64,000 nucleotides of DNA, from the NCBI GenBank assembly GCA_029891385.1, contig CM057228.1:55529783-55593782 (forward strand). Direction: 5' to 3'. This DNA comes from Erythroxylum novogranatense (taxonomy: Eukaryota; Streptophyta; Magnoliopsida; Malpighiales; Erythroxylaceae). This document shows, one piece after another, positions 22,936 to 34,365 of this stretch (position 1 is its first letter; each line of letters begins with the position of its first letter). The translations under genes were made by a program, and so were the position numbers. The notes beneath the pieces were generated by a model. It made no database searches, was not told the DNA's origin, and saw nothing but the letters and a program-made list of their open reading frames with translations.

Positions 22936-24354
22936 GACGTGGGACGTGGTGAGATCACCGCTCACGTAGTGATACCGAGTCTAAGCAGATGATTATAATC
23001 AAGAATTTAGCAATGAAAGGATAATCTGAAATAAATTTGTAATGAATGAAAAGTTGTTATTGGGAGACTGACTCTAGTGAAAACTCAAGTGTGAGAGATG
23101 TAATCACATCGAGGAAATGTGCATTATGTGAATGTAAGGAACCGACTATGTAATAGGATTCTTGAATCGTAAGGAAAATTTGGATAAAGGAACATGTGTC
23201 GTAATATGTTATAATGAAACCGAGAAAGTTATTGAGAATTAATCGAGTCTTTGGATCTATCCGTAAATGACAAAAGGTTTGAGGAGAAGTGAGTGAAAAG
23301 TATGAGTGATGATTGTGAAAAAGACATTTGGAGAACTGCTCAACTTAAGTGTTAATCATATTGTTTTGAATTGGAGATGTGGCAATATTTAGTGAAATGT
23401 CGATAAAGGTTATGAGACAATTAGTTGATATAGTGCAATGTGGTTCATCGTATCTGGGGACTAGTATAACGTCATAGACTGTACTGTGATTGATTATCTA
23501 AAATTTTGGTGCCCTAAAAAGCGTGAGGGTAATAATTGTATAGAGAGGTTATGGATATGTAAATTAATGATGATCGAGATATTTTGGGAATTTGACTTAT
23601 TCGCAAAAGAGATTAAATGACTGAGTAGTCGCAAAGTTAACATAGGCATGAAATTAAATGGACTGAGCAGAAATTCAATAGTGTATAACTGTGTTATTGT
23701 TATATGATGATTGACAAATTGGTGAAGGGCAAAAAAAAATGAGTTATCGGGATTTCAAATTAATTGTGTATAAAAGGATTGACAAAACAAATTGACGATT
23801 CAGAAAATGGTAAACCGTTTTGGGAAATTTTAATGGGATTCAACTCTTGAGAAAATGGTATTTCTGACTGTATTGTGAAGTATGTATTTTACCGCCAAAG
23901 AGACTGTTAGAGAATTTTAAGGAATCGATGAAGTGTTGTGTTTCATCAAGAACGTACCGAAAGAGTAATCAAAGGTTTAGAGAGTGAAATCGAATAGTTA
24001 ATTGGGAATGAATAATGAATGTGACTGCTGAGGCAAATGTGAGACTAATATCCTTGGAGTCAGTTGTGATTGTCTAAACATAGTCGCAGACTATGATTGA
24101 TTTGAGTAAATGATGACAGTGAAGTGAATCTGTAATAGGGGTTGGCGATCCCGTTTATAAATTTGTTATTAATCGGTCTCTACGTGATTCGCTATGTAAA
24201 ATGATTGGTAAAGTGGTTTAAAATATATGGACTGGATTGGGAAATAGAGTTAAGAAATGATAAATGTGTTTATGGTACTGAATGTAAGGAATTGCGAATA
24301 TTGATAAGAATATGAGTGAGAATCAGAATAGAAAAGAGTGGATTAATTCTCTGT
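22936..24354 (+). other. Gypsy internal region without coding capacity
   Basis: About 1.4 kb with stops in all frames and no recognisable pol motif. The plus strand is strikingly poor in C (for example 5 C against 16 G in 23041-23100). It is interrupted at 24354 by the LARD insertion and the last 64 bp resume at 36832. Confidence 0.6.
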
Positions 24355-24779
24355 TGTAACACCCCACTCCGTAAGACCCAACCCGATATCGCTGGTGATA
24401 TCCGAGTCCGTGTCCCACGAGAGTGGCGATTACATCATCAATTTAAAATTCAGTATACATTTTTTTCTTTTGGAGCCATTAACTCCACGCTCACACGGCA
24501 AACACATAAGTAAATAAAATCCGTATTCAAGATAAACCCGCTTGATTATTACGGTCATCCAAAGAATAATTACAATCACCAATGCAATAAAACATTAATA
24601 CCACAATGGCTCAAGAAAATATAAAGCCTTGTTATACGTTGATTGCGGAATACAGTTTACTAAGACACTAATGCATAACTAACCGATCCCGACCTCTAAC
24701 CTTTACTCGTCTACGTGAGATATACTCCGTGTCAACAGGGGTATTCTTCAGACCTGAAAAATAAATGCAAATTTTGGGT

Positions 24780-24818
24780 GAGTTTTGTAAACTCGGTGAG
24801 AAACCATCATCGATGGTT
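24780..24818 (-). other. Paired hairpins in LARD 3' LTR
   Basis: On the plus strand GAGTTT-TGT-AAACTC (24780-24794) is followed by AACCATC-ATC-GATGGTT (24802-24818). In the element's sense the order is the same as in the gag-only element and the solo LTR. Confidence 0.65.
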
Positions 24819-25893
24819 CACTCAAATCACGATTACGCCCATGGCGCATGAAGACAAGACAAGAATCATCAATTACCAAGTAAATAGTCAATAACGATAT
24901 CCAAAGAATAAATAAAACATTCACAAGATAATTCATCCCATCACGAAAGTAGAACTTATCACATATGATTACTTATGCGAATGCAATGCATATGTGACTC
25001 TTTCCGATTATTCAAGACAGCCCAAGTGCTCATCAAGATTCGATGGGGACGCGTGTGATTTCTCCCCTCGGGCTCAAGGCCCGGTCAAGACAAAGATGAG
25101 AGCTCAAGCTCTTATCGGTAAAATAGCAACTTGGGGCACGCCCATTATCGATCATGCAATTATGCATGCGAGGCAAGATTCGATGAATGTACAAGATTTG
25201 GCTATAAAGCCCAAATGTATCAAGAATCAATGATATGGCTATAAAGCCCAAGATAGCAAAGATGTTCAATTATGGTGGCTATAAAGCCCAGTCTATCAGT
25301 ATCAGTAAAATCATACAATACAATCCCATACATTACATGCTAGTATTCATACAGTGATCATTCAATTCACTTTTGCACGTAATTCACGTTGAGCATGTAA
25401 GCAATCGAAATTTGAGAAACCAACTAGGTTACTCACCTATTGCTTCGAGCTAATGCCGAAAACCTCTCGTGGACGTCGGTCAATCGACGCCCAATTGGAC
25501 CTCTATATGAATCAGAAAAAGTACGAGTCACTAAATATGAAATTTGTGCTCATGTTGATGAGATATGCATGTTCATGAATTCCCGGTCCTAACTCAATAT
25601 TTTCCCATAATAAAATTCTATGAAAAATTAGAAATCCATAGGCGCTGACGGTGCAGCAATTCGGACCTCTATAGGTCCCAAATTAATTAAAGCAAGGTTT
25701 ACATGTTCGTCGATAGGGCTACGTCAAATTCCGCCTAAAAATTCCGTTTTTTCAGAAAATGAAATTAAATATTCAACGAATCCGATGCCTCTGGAATCAG
25801 GTCAATCGGACGTCGGACGGGAAAGAAATTGACAAAAGAACAATTGTACCATTTAATACCAAATAAAATTTAAAAAAATAAAAATTTCCATAA

Positions 25894-26075
25894 ATGCGCC
25901 TCATGGGCGAGACGCCGCCTCATGAGGCGATTTCACCTTCTGTCATCGGGCGAGGCGTCGTCCTCGCGACCTGCCTCCTTCAATCTCGCCCTCGCGAGGC
26001 GAAACTTCGCTCTCGCGAGATGGCGCGTCTGTCTCGCCTCCGCGAGGCGACGTGTCGCACTCGCGAGGCAGCCTT
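25894..26075 (-). repeat. CG array CTCGCGAGGCG in LARD 3' LTR
   Basis: Repeated CTCGCGAG / CCTCATGAGG palindromes with GGCG arms. The partner array at 34196-34365 has the same layout but differs at many CG positions. Confidence 0.85.
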
Positions 26076-28556
26076 ATGCCTTGCCCTCCTTCTTTCCAGA
26101 TGTAAATCTCAATTTCCAACTACTCTAACTTTTAGCACACAAATCAGAAAAATACCCACTATACCTCATTGGAAAGCTTATGAAAAGCTCTACAATTCTC
26201 AAGAAGACCAAAAAATTCAAATCCAACCTTAAGAGTCTCAAATAATCCATCAAACCTTCTGCCTTCACAATTTCCCTCAACACAGGGCAGTACATTTACA
26301 ATTTCATAACTCACTGATTCCTTATTAATAAATTACCACAAAAATATGGTCAATAAGTTCACAATGTCCTCTACAACTTTCATGAACAACCCAAAATCAA
26401 ATTCTATCGCAAACCAAGTCAATTAATTCATCTAATGTTACTGTCCCTGAAATCCTTCACTTTGGGCAGTAATCTTACAAGAAGCATAACTTCCAGTATA
26501 TAAGTCAATAAAATCAGAACTTTATATCCTTGTAAAGATAACATCATAAACTTCATTTTTCATGAAGCACTCAACACCCAATTCGATCTCTAACAATTTT
26601 AAAATTGTTATGGAAGTTTCTGTTATCATCAGCCATTCATAACCTAATGTAGGATCAGTTTTGAAAATCATATCTCCCAATTCTGACTTCTAAAATTACA
26701 TACCAAATATCAATTTCAAGATAATCTCTTCCTCTACAACTTTTCATAAGCTCACTCACACCAATTCAGTCCACATAAAATGTTAAAATTGCCTCAAATC
26801 AGTAAACTCACAAAATCACACTTAAACTAGGTTTCATCCAAAATGCTCAAAACCAGCCATTAGTAATCAATTCATATCTCCCAATACACAATTCTAAAAT
26901 AACAAGATCAGTAGAAATGGAAAGATAATCAAATATGCTACAACTTCCATTAAGACCATTCTCCTAATTCCATCTCAATTAATTCATAAAATCAACAAAA
27001 CTCAGATGTCATGATTGCGGTTACTGTTCACAGGCAATGGAACAGTAACTTTCCATGCAAAATTTCACCCTTCTATCATTGGAATTCAACAACACCTATT
27101 TCACACTAAATTGAAGCCAACATCCCAAAGTTTAATTGGGCACAAACCTTGCCTCATTTGCATATCTACACAATGAGTTATGATTAAATCGGTGTAATAG
27201 GTCAAAGTAAATTTTCCAGCACTTAAGTCTAAACCATATTCTATGGTTTCTATACCATTCCCACCCCATTTCTAAACCATCAATCATCCCAAGTAATTAA
27301 GAATTCAACCAATAACTCTTCAATACCATCACCTAAGCATTTTACTAAAATTGGCAGCACCTTACATAATCTTTTTTTTTTTGCAAGAGAAATCATCTTG
27401 AATCATCCAAAATCAAGTTAACAACACATCTTTCAAGCAAGCTTCTTCAAATCATACTCAAACATAACCCAACAATTCAAACTATCTTTTTCATAACATT
27501 TAACCATCATAACTCATAATTAATAAACAATAACCCCTTTAAATGCATCTACTAATCATGATTTATGAACTACATAATCAAAACATCATTAAAAACAAAC
27601 TTAAAACCTTACCTACTTAAGCTTCCAATTCCTCTCTTCTTTTCAACTCTTTGCCTTAACTATGCCTTCTAACCATTTCTTCTACCCTCCAACAAGAACT
27701 CATCATGATGATAAAACAATAAGCATGAAGTAGTTTGGGGAAGGTGAAGAAAAAGCAAAAATCAATGAGAATGGAGAAGGAGAAAATCGATGGAGGATAG
27801 GCAAATGGAAAAGGTGCTTTGGATGAGTTTTCAACCCATCCACTTGCTCTTTTCTTGAATTATTAAGACCAAAACCGATAGACACAAAGAAGGAGCATTA
27901 AATGAAGGTATAAGGTGGCCAAAGGTGATTGGTTTAAAGAAAAGTCAAAATAATATATTATAATCGGTCCGGATCAAAACTAACCCAATCAACTCCAATG
28001 ACCCTAATTGCACTCCCACAATAATATACCCAATAATACAGTGCCATTGGGTAGCAACTTTCGCTACCAAAAATCGACCGGTTCACCAATTGGCAATTTA
28101 TCCGGTCCGAGAATTTCCCCGAATTATTTTTCTGAGAATTAATGAAATTCCCTAAAATTATAAAACATGTAACAGTGCACTCCAAATAATTTTTCAATCA
28201 CGAAAATCACCTTTTCTACCCCAAAACATGTTTAGGCCAGTCACCGGCGATTTTGCCGGTCCGAGAATTTTCTCCAGAAAATTTCAGAAAAATTCCTGAA
28301 AATCCCTTAAAATCGAAAACGCTTAACAGCGCACTCAGAATAATTTTTCAAATCCCATAACCACGTTAATCACAATAAAATACCGTTAGACCCAATTACC
28401 GGGAATGTCATGAATGCATTTACCGTAATTCCATGTACACAATTGATACTGTGTATCAATCCTATTATGCACGAACAGTACTAATTATTCCTTACCAATC
28501 TCATCCTATGCCAATTTTACTATTTTACCCTTTCAGGAGGGGGTGGGATGTTACAA

Positions 28557-28569
28557 TTCTCCCCTCCTT
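28557..28569 (-). other. Polypurine tract of LARD-like element
   Basis: In sense, AAGGAGGGGAGAA lies just before the 3' LTR start. This fixes the element's orientation as minus. Confidence 0.85.
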
Positions 28570-29640
28570 ATAAGAATTTCGTCCTCGAAATTCTCAGTCA
28601 ATGGTTCACTATGACAGTAATCATATGATTCTACATATCTCATACACTTTTCCACTTAATAATTCACTTTTCAAGTGATCACAGTAACCACTCTCAAATC
28701 AGTGGTTGATTACTAATTTGGCTAACTCGTTATCACTTAGTACAGTAGACGGATTTGACAAGACTATAAGTTGACGATCTCATTTTTCTTAGCTATTTCT
28801 CACTTGCCATTTCTAAGATAGTCACTACCTTTGGTTACGGATGTAGCTCAAGACAAGATATTTTGAATCTATTCACTTATCACATTTTATTCCTCTAATA
28901 CCTTTTTCCCACAATGCCATATAGTCCTATTCAGTATTCCATTGAGGACATCTCCATTTCTTTGGTACCTCCTTAATCGCGTCGGGGACGATTTACATTC
29001 CTTGGTACCAATATAAAGAATATTTAACTCCACTTCACTATAATCAAGAATAATGTACCTAATGCGGTCATTTATTATGTGCCATTCACTAAGACAATTC
29101 ACTTTTCTATAATGTTCACACACTTTATCCGGATATACGCTTTACTCGTCTCATTTGTCCGATCCGATTCCACTTTAGCTAACCATGCGCTTTCTCAGTC
29201 ACTTTCCTTTTCTCACACATTTTAGTCTCAAACCCATTATGGTCTTCAACTCCCAAGAGTAATGTAAAGTGTAACAAGATATATTTTCCAAATGAATCAA
29301 AACTCTATAACACGACCGTAATCAAACCTTTTCCTATTGGACATTCAACCTATAAACACTTGAGCCAAGAATCACTTCATTCTATACCTACAATTACTCA
29401 ATTTCACTTTTCAAATATCGACTAGAATGTCTAACTTTGATCGCTCACTTTCTTGTTCTAATACCTTTTATCGTGTACACTTACTTCTCCTTCGACTTTT
29501 GTTCACTATAGTTTTCCAATTCCATTCAGATATTCAAACTCATCATAAGATTTCCCTTTACTTACTCGCACTCTTAACCATTCTTATCACTAGATTTACA
29601 ACTTCAATTTTCCGTAAACACATCACTATTACCCATAATC

Positions 29641-30816
29641 GCTTGACAATCATTGACAATCCCAATGTCCGTAATTAATCATTCATTGCAGCATTATCGT
29701 ATTTATATCCGTCTCTTCCCTCAAATTAACACAAAGGTATCCTTATAGGAATCTCAGGTCCAAGGCTTTCAACGCGAGCATGACACCAATACCATTTATC
29801 AAAGTCAGCTCAATTTATTTCATACTGCTCAACATATTGTCGCAGATTCAATACTCACTACCCACTCTTCCAATGTATGTTTATCATCAAGATCCGATTC
29901 TTCTATTAGTCCCATCGTTCTTTTCACTTTTCAACGCTCAATACTTCCAAACACATTCATCTCTAATCACGCTTATTACCATTTGCTTACCTCGTATAAA
30001 TCTCGATTAGGGTCTTGTTGACCTTACCATACATCATTCTACCTTTTTACTGAGTCCACAATTAGTGTATTTACAATTTCTTTATGAAGGTGTCACTACA
30101 TCACCTCATTGTCAGTTTCCCTTGTTGACCCTCTTGTCTCTATTCAGTTTCTCTTTTTCATTTTCTCTTCTCAACTGTTTTCATATCTTTCATATCAACA
30201 TATGTTGATACCTTGTCATCCATAATCTGCTTGACAATCATTGACAATCCCAATGTCTGTAATTAATCTATTCATTGCAGCATTATCGTATTTATACCCG
30301 TCTCTTCCCTCAAATTAACACAGTGTATCCTTATAGGAATCTACAGTCTCCAAGGCTTTCAGTCGCGAGCATGACACCAATACCATTTATCAAAGTCAGT
30401 TCAATTTATTTCATACTCGTTCAACATATTGTCGCAGTTCAATACTCACGACCCACTCTTCCAATGTATGTTTATCATCAGTATCCGATTCTTCTATTAG
30501 TCCTATCGTTCTTTTCACTTTTCACTGTTCAATACTTCCAAACACATTCTGTCTCTAATCACAGTTATTACCATTTGCTTACCTCGTATAAATCTCGATT
30601 AGGGTCTTGTTGACCTTACCATACATCATTCTACCTTTTTACTGAGTCCACAATTAGTGTATTTACAATTTCTTTATGAAGGTGTCACTACATCACCTCA
30701 TTGTCAGTTTCCCTTGTTGACCCTCTTGTCTCTATTCAGTTTCTCTTTTTCATTTTCTCTTCTCATTTGTTTTATATCTTTCATATCAACATATGTTGAT
30801 ACCTTGTCATCCATAT
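29641..30816. repeat. Tandem duplication, 588 bp x 2, inside LARD internal domain
   Basis: Copy 1 29641-30228 and copy 2 30229-30816 both begin GCTTGACAATCATTGACAAT and stay closely similar throughout. They differ mainly by short changes near CAG, CTG and CG sites. ORFs in the two copies look alike only because of the duplication. Confidence 0.92.
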
Positions 30817-32654
30817 TTAAACCTCCAAAATTTTCCATTTTATTTTAGTATCTCTCTTCTCGCGGGACTTTTTATTTTCGGTTCAAATGAGATTCCTCAG
30901 CAGCTTTGCATCATAAATGGAGATCGATTCACTTCACATTGCAATTAGATTCACCTCAAATTAAAATCTCACTCATATGGAATTCTTTACATTCTTTGTA
31001 CATACAATGCGATAATCTCAAAGATATGAGCTATGACCCAATTTCACTTTTAATTTTGTCCACAAAGTCTCATCAATCAATTATTATTCCTAATTGCTTT
31101 CCAATCCTTCTTCACTATACGTACAATCTCAATTAGAACAATTTTATGCCATAATTTAAATATCGAACATTCCTTTCACGAAGGTTCCTTATGATGATCA
31201 CTTAAACACTTTCTTTACCACTTATTCAATGTCTGTACTACAAAGATTCTATCCGAATCCAATTTGTAATCCATACAATTCAGACTTCCTTAAGACTCCT
31301 TTCCGCTTATACCCATCCTCAATTAAATGACCGATACCGTAATCACTTTTCGGTTCCACTCATACAGCACACTTAGTCTACTTTTGTCTTACTTTAACCC
31401 ATTAAGAACTTCACACTTAAAATCACTCTAAACATTCACCGCTCATTTCCTCTATGATTTCCATATATCTGTCACATACATTTCATTTGTCACAATCAAC
31501 ATTACTGTCCAATAGATATCCCCAACAGTAAATCGACTTAAATGCGACAACTCTTTTCATATACCACTATTGTGGTTTCATTCTTTTCAAGATCTTTATT
31601 TCATTCTCACCATATCATTAAACTGTATGTCTCATTCCCCTATCCGTTACGTGCTACTTGACCTTGTAAGGTCATATCAATTTGGCTTATTAGCTTATGA
31701 TCATTATTCCTATTATTATTTTTTATTCTGTTTTCTGCTACTTATCTTCTATTTTCCTCAAACAGTCTATGATCAGGTGTTCACAGTCCCCAATACCGAC
31801 AAAGTCGTTGATACTACTCCATTTTCTCTCTATCTATATACCTATCCATTTACCATTTTCGTGTCCATATACACCTAATTCAGTATTTCCCGATACACCA
31901 TCAGTATAATCACCTAACAATTTCAGTCTCAAACTTATGCGGTCTAGTTCATAACCATTTCCCGAATTCATTTCAGTCTATCTGTACACTTTTATCTCAC
32001 TCAAATAGGCACTGAACATCTTTCCTTTTCGATTCTTTCAGTTCTCAATAAACCGTTACAGTACTTTATTGAACTTCTTTCCATTTCGCTATTATCATCT
32101 GCCTATAATATCTACTAATCTCTAACTCGAATACAGTGAATCAAAATATGCCCGATCGGACCATCTACATTTTACTCAATTCCAATATTTCCCCTTTCAT
32201 GACATATACAGTCAGAACTGTAATTACCTAACCATCCTGGGCTTTTTCATTTCACTTAGATCTACAATAACCAATAAACTTCCCATATCTCTAATGAATC
32301 TCTCCCATTCTCAACATCGCATTTTACGTCACCATAATATTGTCAATTTAATTCGAAATTCTTAATCGCCTAGGCCAACACGGTCATTCTATTATCACTT
32401 ATAAGGGTTTCTAACCCAAAGACAATTTCAATCTTCTTATCCATTTTCCTTTATCCTTTCCTAATTAATTATCCCTTTAGGATTTTCACTCTAATCCAGC
32501 CTCACTCTTCTCTCACTTAATCACTTGACACTTATGCACCCGTAGGATTTATCCTCGGCGACTCGACTAGGATCGATTACCGGTCTGCAACGACGCGACT
32601 CAAATGCATGCAACCTATGTTCCAAATCGTGCCCGGATACATTACGTACTCACG

Positions 32655-32666
32655 GGCTCGATACCA
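32655..32666 (-). other. Primer-binding site of LARD-like element
   Basis: The sense strand reads TGGTATCGAGCC six bases after the 5' LTR end. It matches initiator-Met tRNA (TGGTATCAGAGCC) with one base missing. Confidence 0.8.
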
Positions 32667-33099
32667 CCTAAATGTAACACCCATCTCCGTAAGACCAACC
32701 CGATATCGTTGGTGATATCCGAGTCCGTGTCCCACGAGAGTGGCGTACTACATCATCGATTTAAAATTCAGTATACATTTTTTTCTTTTGGAGCCATTAA
32801 CTCCACGCTCACACGGCAAACACGGTAAGTAAATAAAATCCGTATTCAAGATAAACCCGTTTGATTATTACAATCATCCAAGAATAATTACAATCATCAA
32901 TGCAAGTAAAACATTAATACCACAATGGCTCAAGAAAATATAAAGCCTTGTTATACGGTGATTGCGAATACGGTTTACTAAGACACTAATGCAGCATACC
33001 TAACCGATCCCGACCTCTAACCTTTACTCGTCTACGGTAGATATACTCCGTGTCAACCGGGTATTCTTCAGACCTGAAAAATAAATGCAAATTTTGGGT

Positions 33100-33138
33100 G
33101 AGTTTTGCGAACTCGGTGAGAAACCATCATCGATGGTT
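33100..33138 (-). other. Paired hairpins in LARD 5' LTR
   Basis: GAGTT-TTGCG-AACTC (33100-33114) and AACCATC-ATC-GATGGTT (33122-33138). The second stem is identical to that in the partner LTR. Confidence 0.65.
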
Positions 33139-34195
33139 CACTCAAATCATGCATTACGCCCATGGCGTAAAGATGCAATCAAGAATCATCAATTACGGTA
33201 AATAGTCAATAACGATATCCGAGAATGATAAAACATTCACGATAATTCATCCCATCACGAAAGTAGAACTTATCACATATGATTACTTATGCGAATGCAA
33301 TGCATATGTGACTCTTTCCGATTATTCAAGACAGCCCAAGTGCTCACCAAGATTCGGTGGGGACGCGTGTGATTTTCCCTCGGGCTCAAGGTCCGGTCAA
33401 GATAAAGATGAGAGCTCAAGCTCTTATCGGTAAAATAGCAACTGGGCACGCCCATTATCGATCATGCAATTATGCATGCGATGCAAGATTCGATGAATGT
33501 CTGCGTTTGGCTATAAAGCCCAAGGTATCAAGAATCAATGATATGGCTATAAAGCCCAAGATATAAAGATGTTCAAGATGGTGGCTATAAAGCCCGATCT
33601 ATCGATGTCGGTAAAATCATACAATACAATCCCATACATTACATGCTAGTATTCATACAAAGTGATCATTCAATTCACTTTGCACGTAATTCACGTTGAG
33701 CATGTAAGCAATCGAAATTTGAGAAACCAACTAGGTTACTCACCTATTGCTTCCGAGCTAATGCCGAAAACCTCGTGACGTCGGTCAATCGACGCCCAAT
33801 TGGACCTCTATATGAATCGTAAAAGTACGAGTCACTAAATATGAAATTTGTGCTCATGTTGATGAGATATGCATGTTCATGAATTCCGGTCCTAACTCAA
33901 TATTTTCCCATAATAAAATTCTATGAAAATTAGAAATCCATAAGGCCGACGGCGCAATTCGGACCTCTATAGGTCCCAAATTAACTAAAGCAGTGTTTAC
34001 ATGTTCCGTCGATAGGGCTACGTCAAATTCCGTCTAAAATTTCCGTTTTTCAGAAAATGAAATTAAATATTCAACTAATTCGATGCCTCTGGAATCAGGT
34101 CAATCGGACGTCGGACGGGAAAGAAATTGACAAAAGAACAATTGTACCATTTAATACCAAATAAAATTTAAAAAAATAAAAATTTCCATCGCTGC

Positions 34196-34365
34196 GCCTC
34201 ATGAGGCGAGACGCCCTCATGAGGCGATTTCACCATCATGTCATGAGGCGAGGCGTCGCCTCGCGACCTGCCTCCTTCAATCTCGCCCTCGAGGCTGAAA
34301 CCGCCCTCATGAGGCAGCGCGTCTGTCTCGCCTCTGAGGCGACGTGTCGCACTCGCGAGGCAGCC
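34196..34365 (-). repeat. CG array in LARD 5' LTR
   Basis: CCTCATGAGGCG / CTCGCGAG palindromes in the same place as 25894-26075. This copy has more CATGAGG and fewer CGCGAGG units. Confidence 0.85.

Larger units (their letters stand above)
24355..28555 (-). mobile_element. 3' LTR of LARD-like element
   Basis: 4201 bp. In sense orientation it carries diverged repeats of about 185 bp (26130-26950), the CG array (25894-26075), three GGCTATAAAGCC hairpins (about 25200-25290) and the paired hairpins (24780-24818). The core 26100-27950 is nearly identical to 34390-36250, while both ends differ a lot. Confidence 0.9.
28556..32672 (-). other. LARD internal domain, non-coding
   Basis: 4.1 kb with no gag, protease, RT or integrase motif in any frame. 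The plus strand is very poor in G, so the sense strand is C-poor. It contains a 588-bp tandem duplication. The only coding vestige is immediately upstream of the polypurine tract (minus-strand 28600-28570, reading roughly NFEDEILIRRGE). Confidence 0.75.

Noticed and set aside
25894..26232. Plus-strand ORFs in LARD LTR (also 34201-34524)
   Set aside because: Antisense to the element, built on the CG array, and differing between the two LTRs by frame. No protein resemblance.
29427..31909. Series of plus-strand ORFs in the LARD internal domain
   Set aside because: They are antisense to the element, low in Gly and Ala because the strand is G-poor, partly duplicated by the 588-bp repeat, and unlike known proteins.
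28556..32672. Hidden pol genes in the LARD internal domain
   Set aside because: Read through on the sense strand, no YxDD, HHCC, DDE or protease motif was found apart from a short integrase C-terminal vestige next to the polypurine tract.
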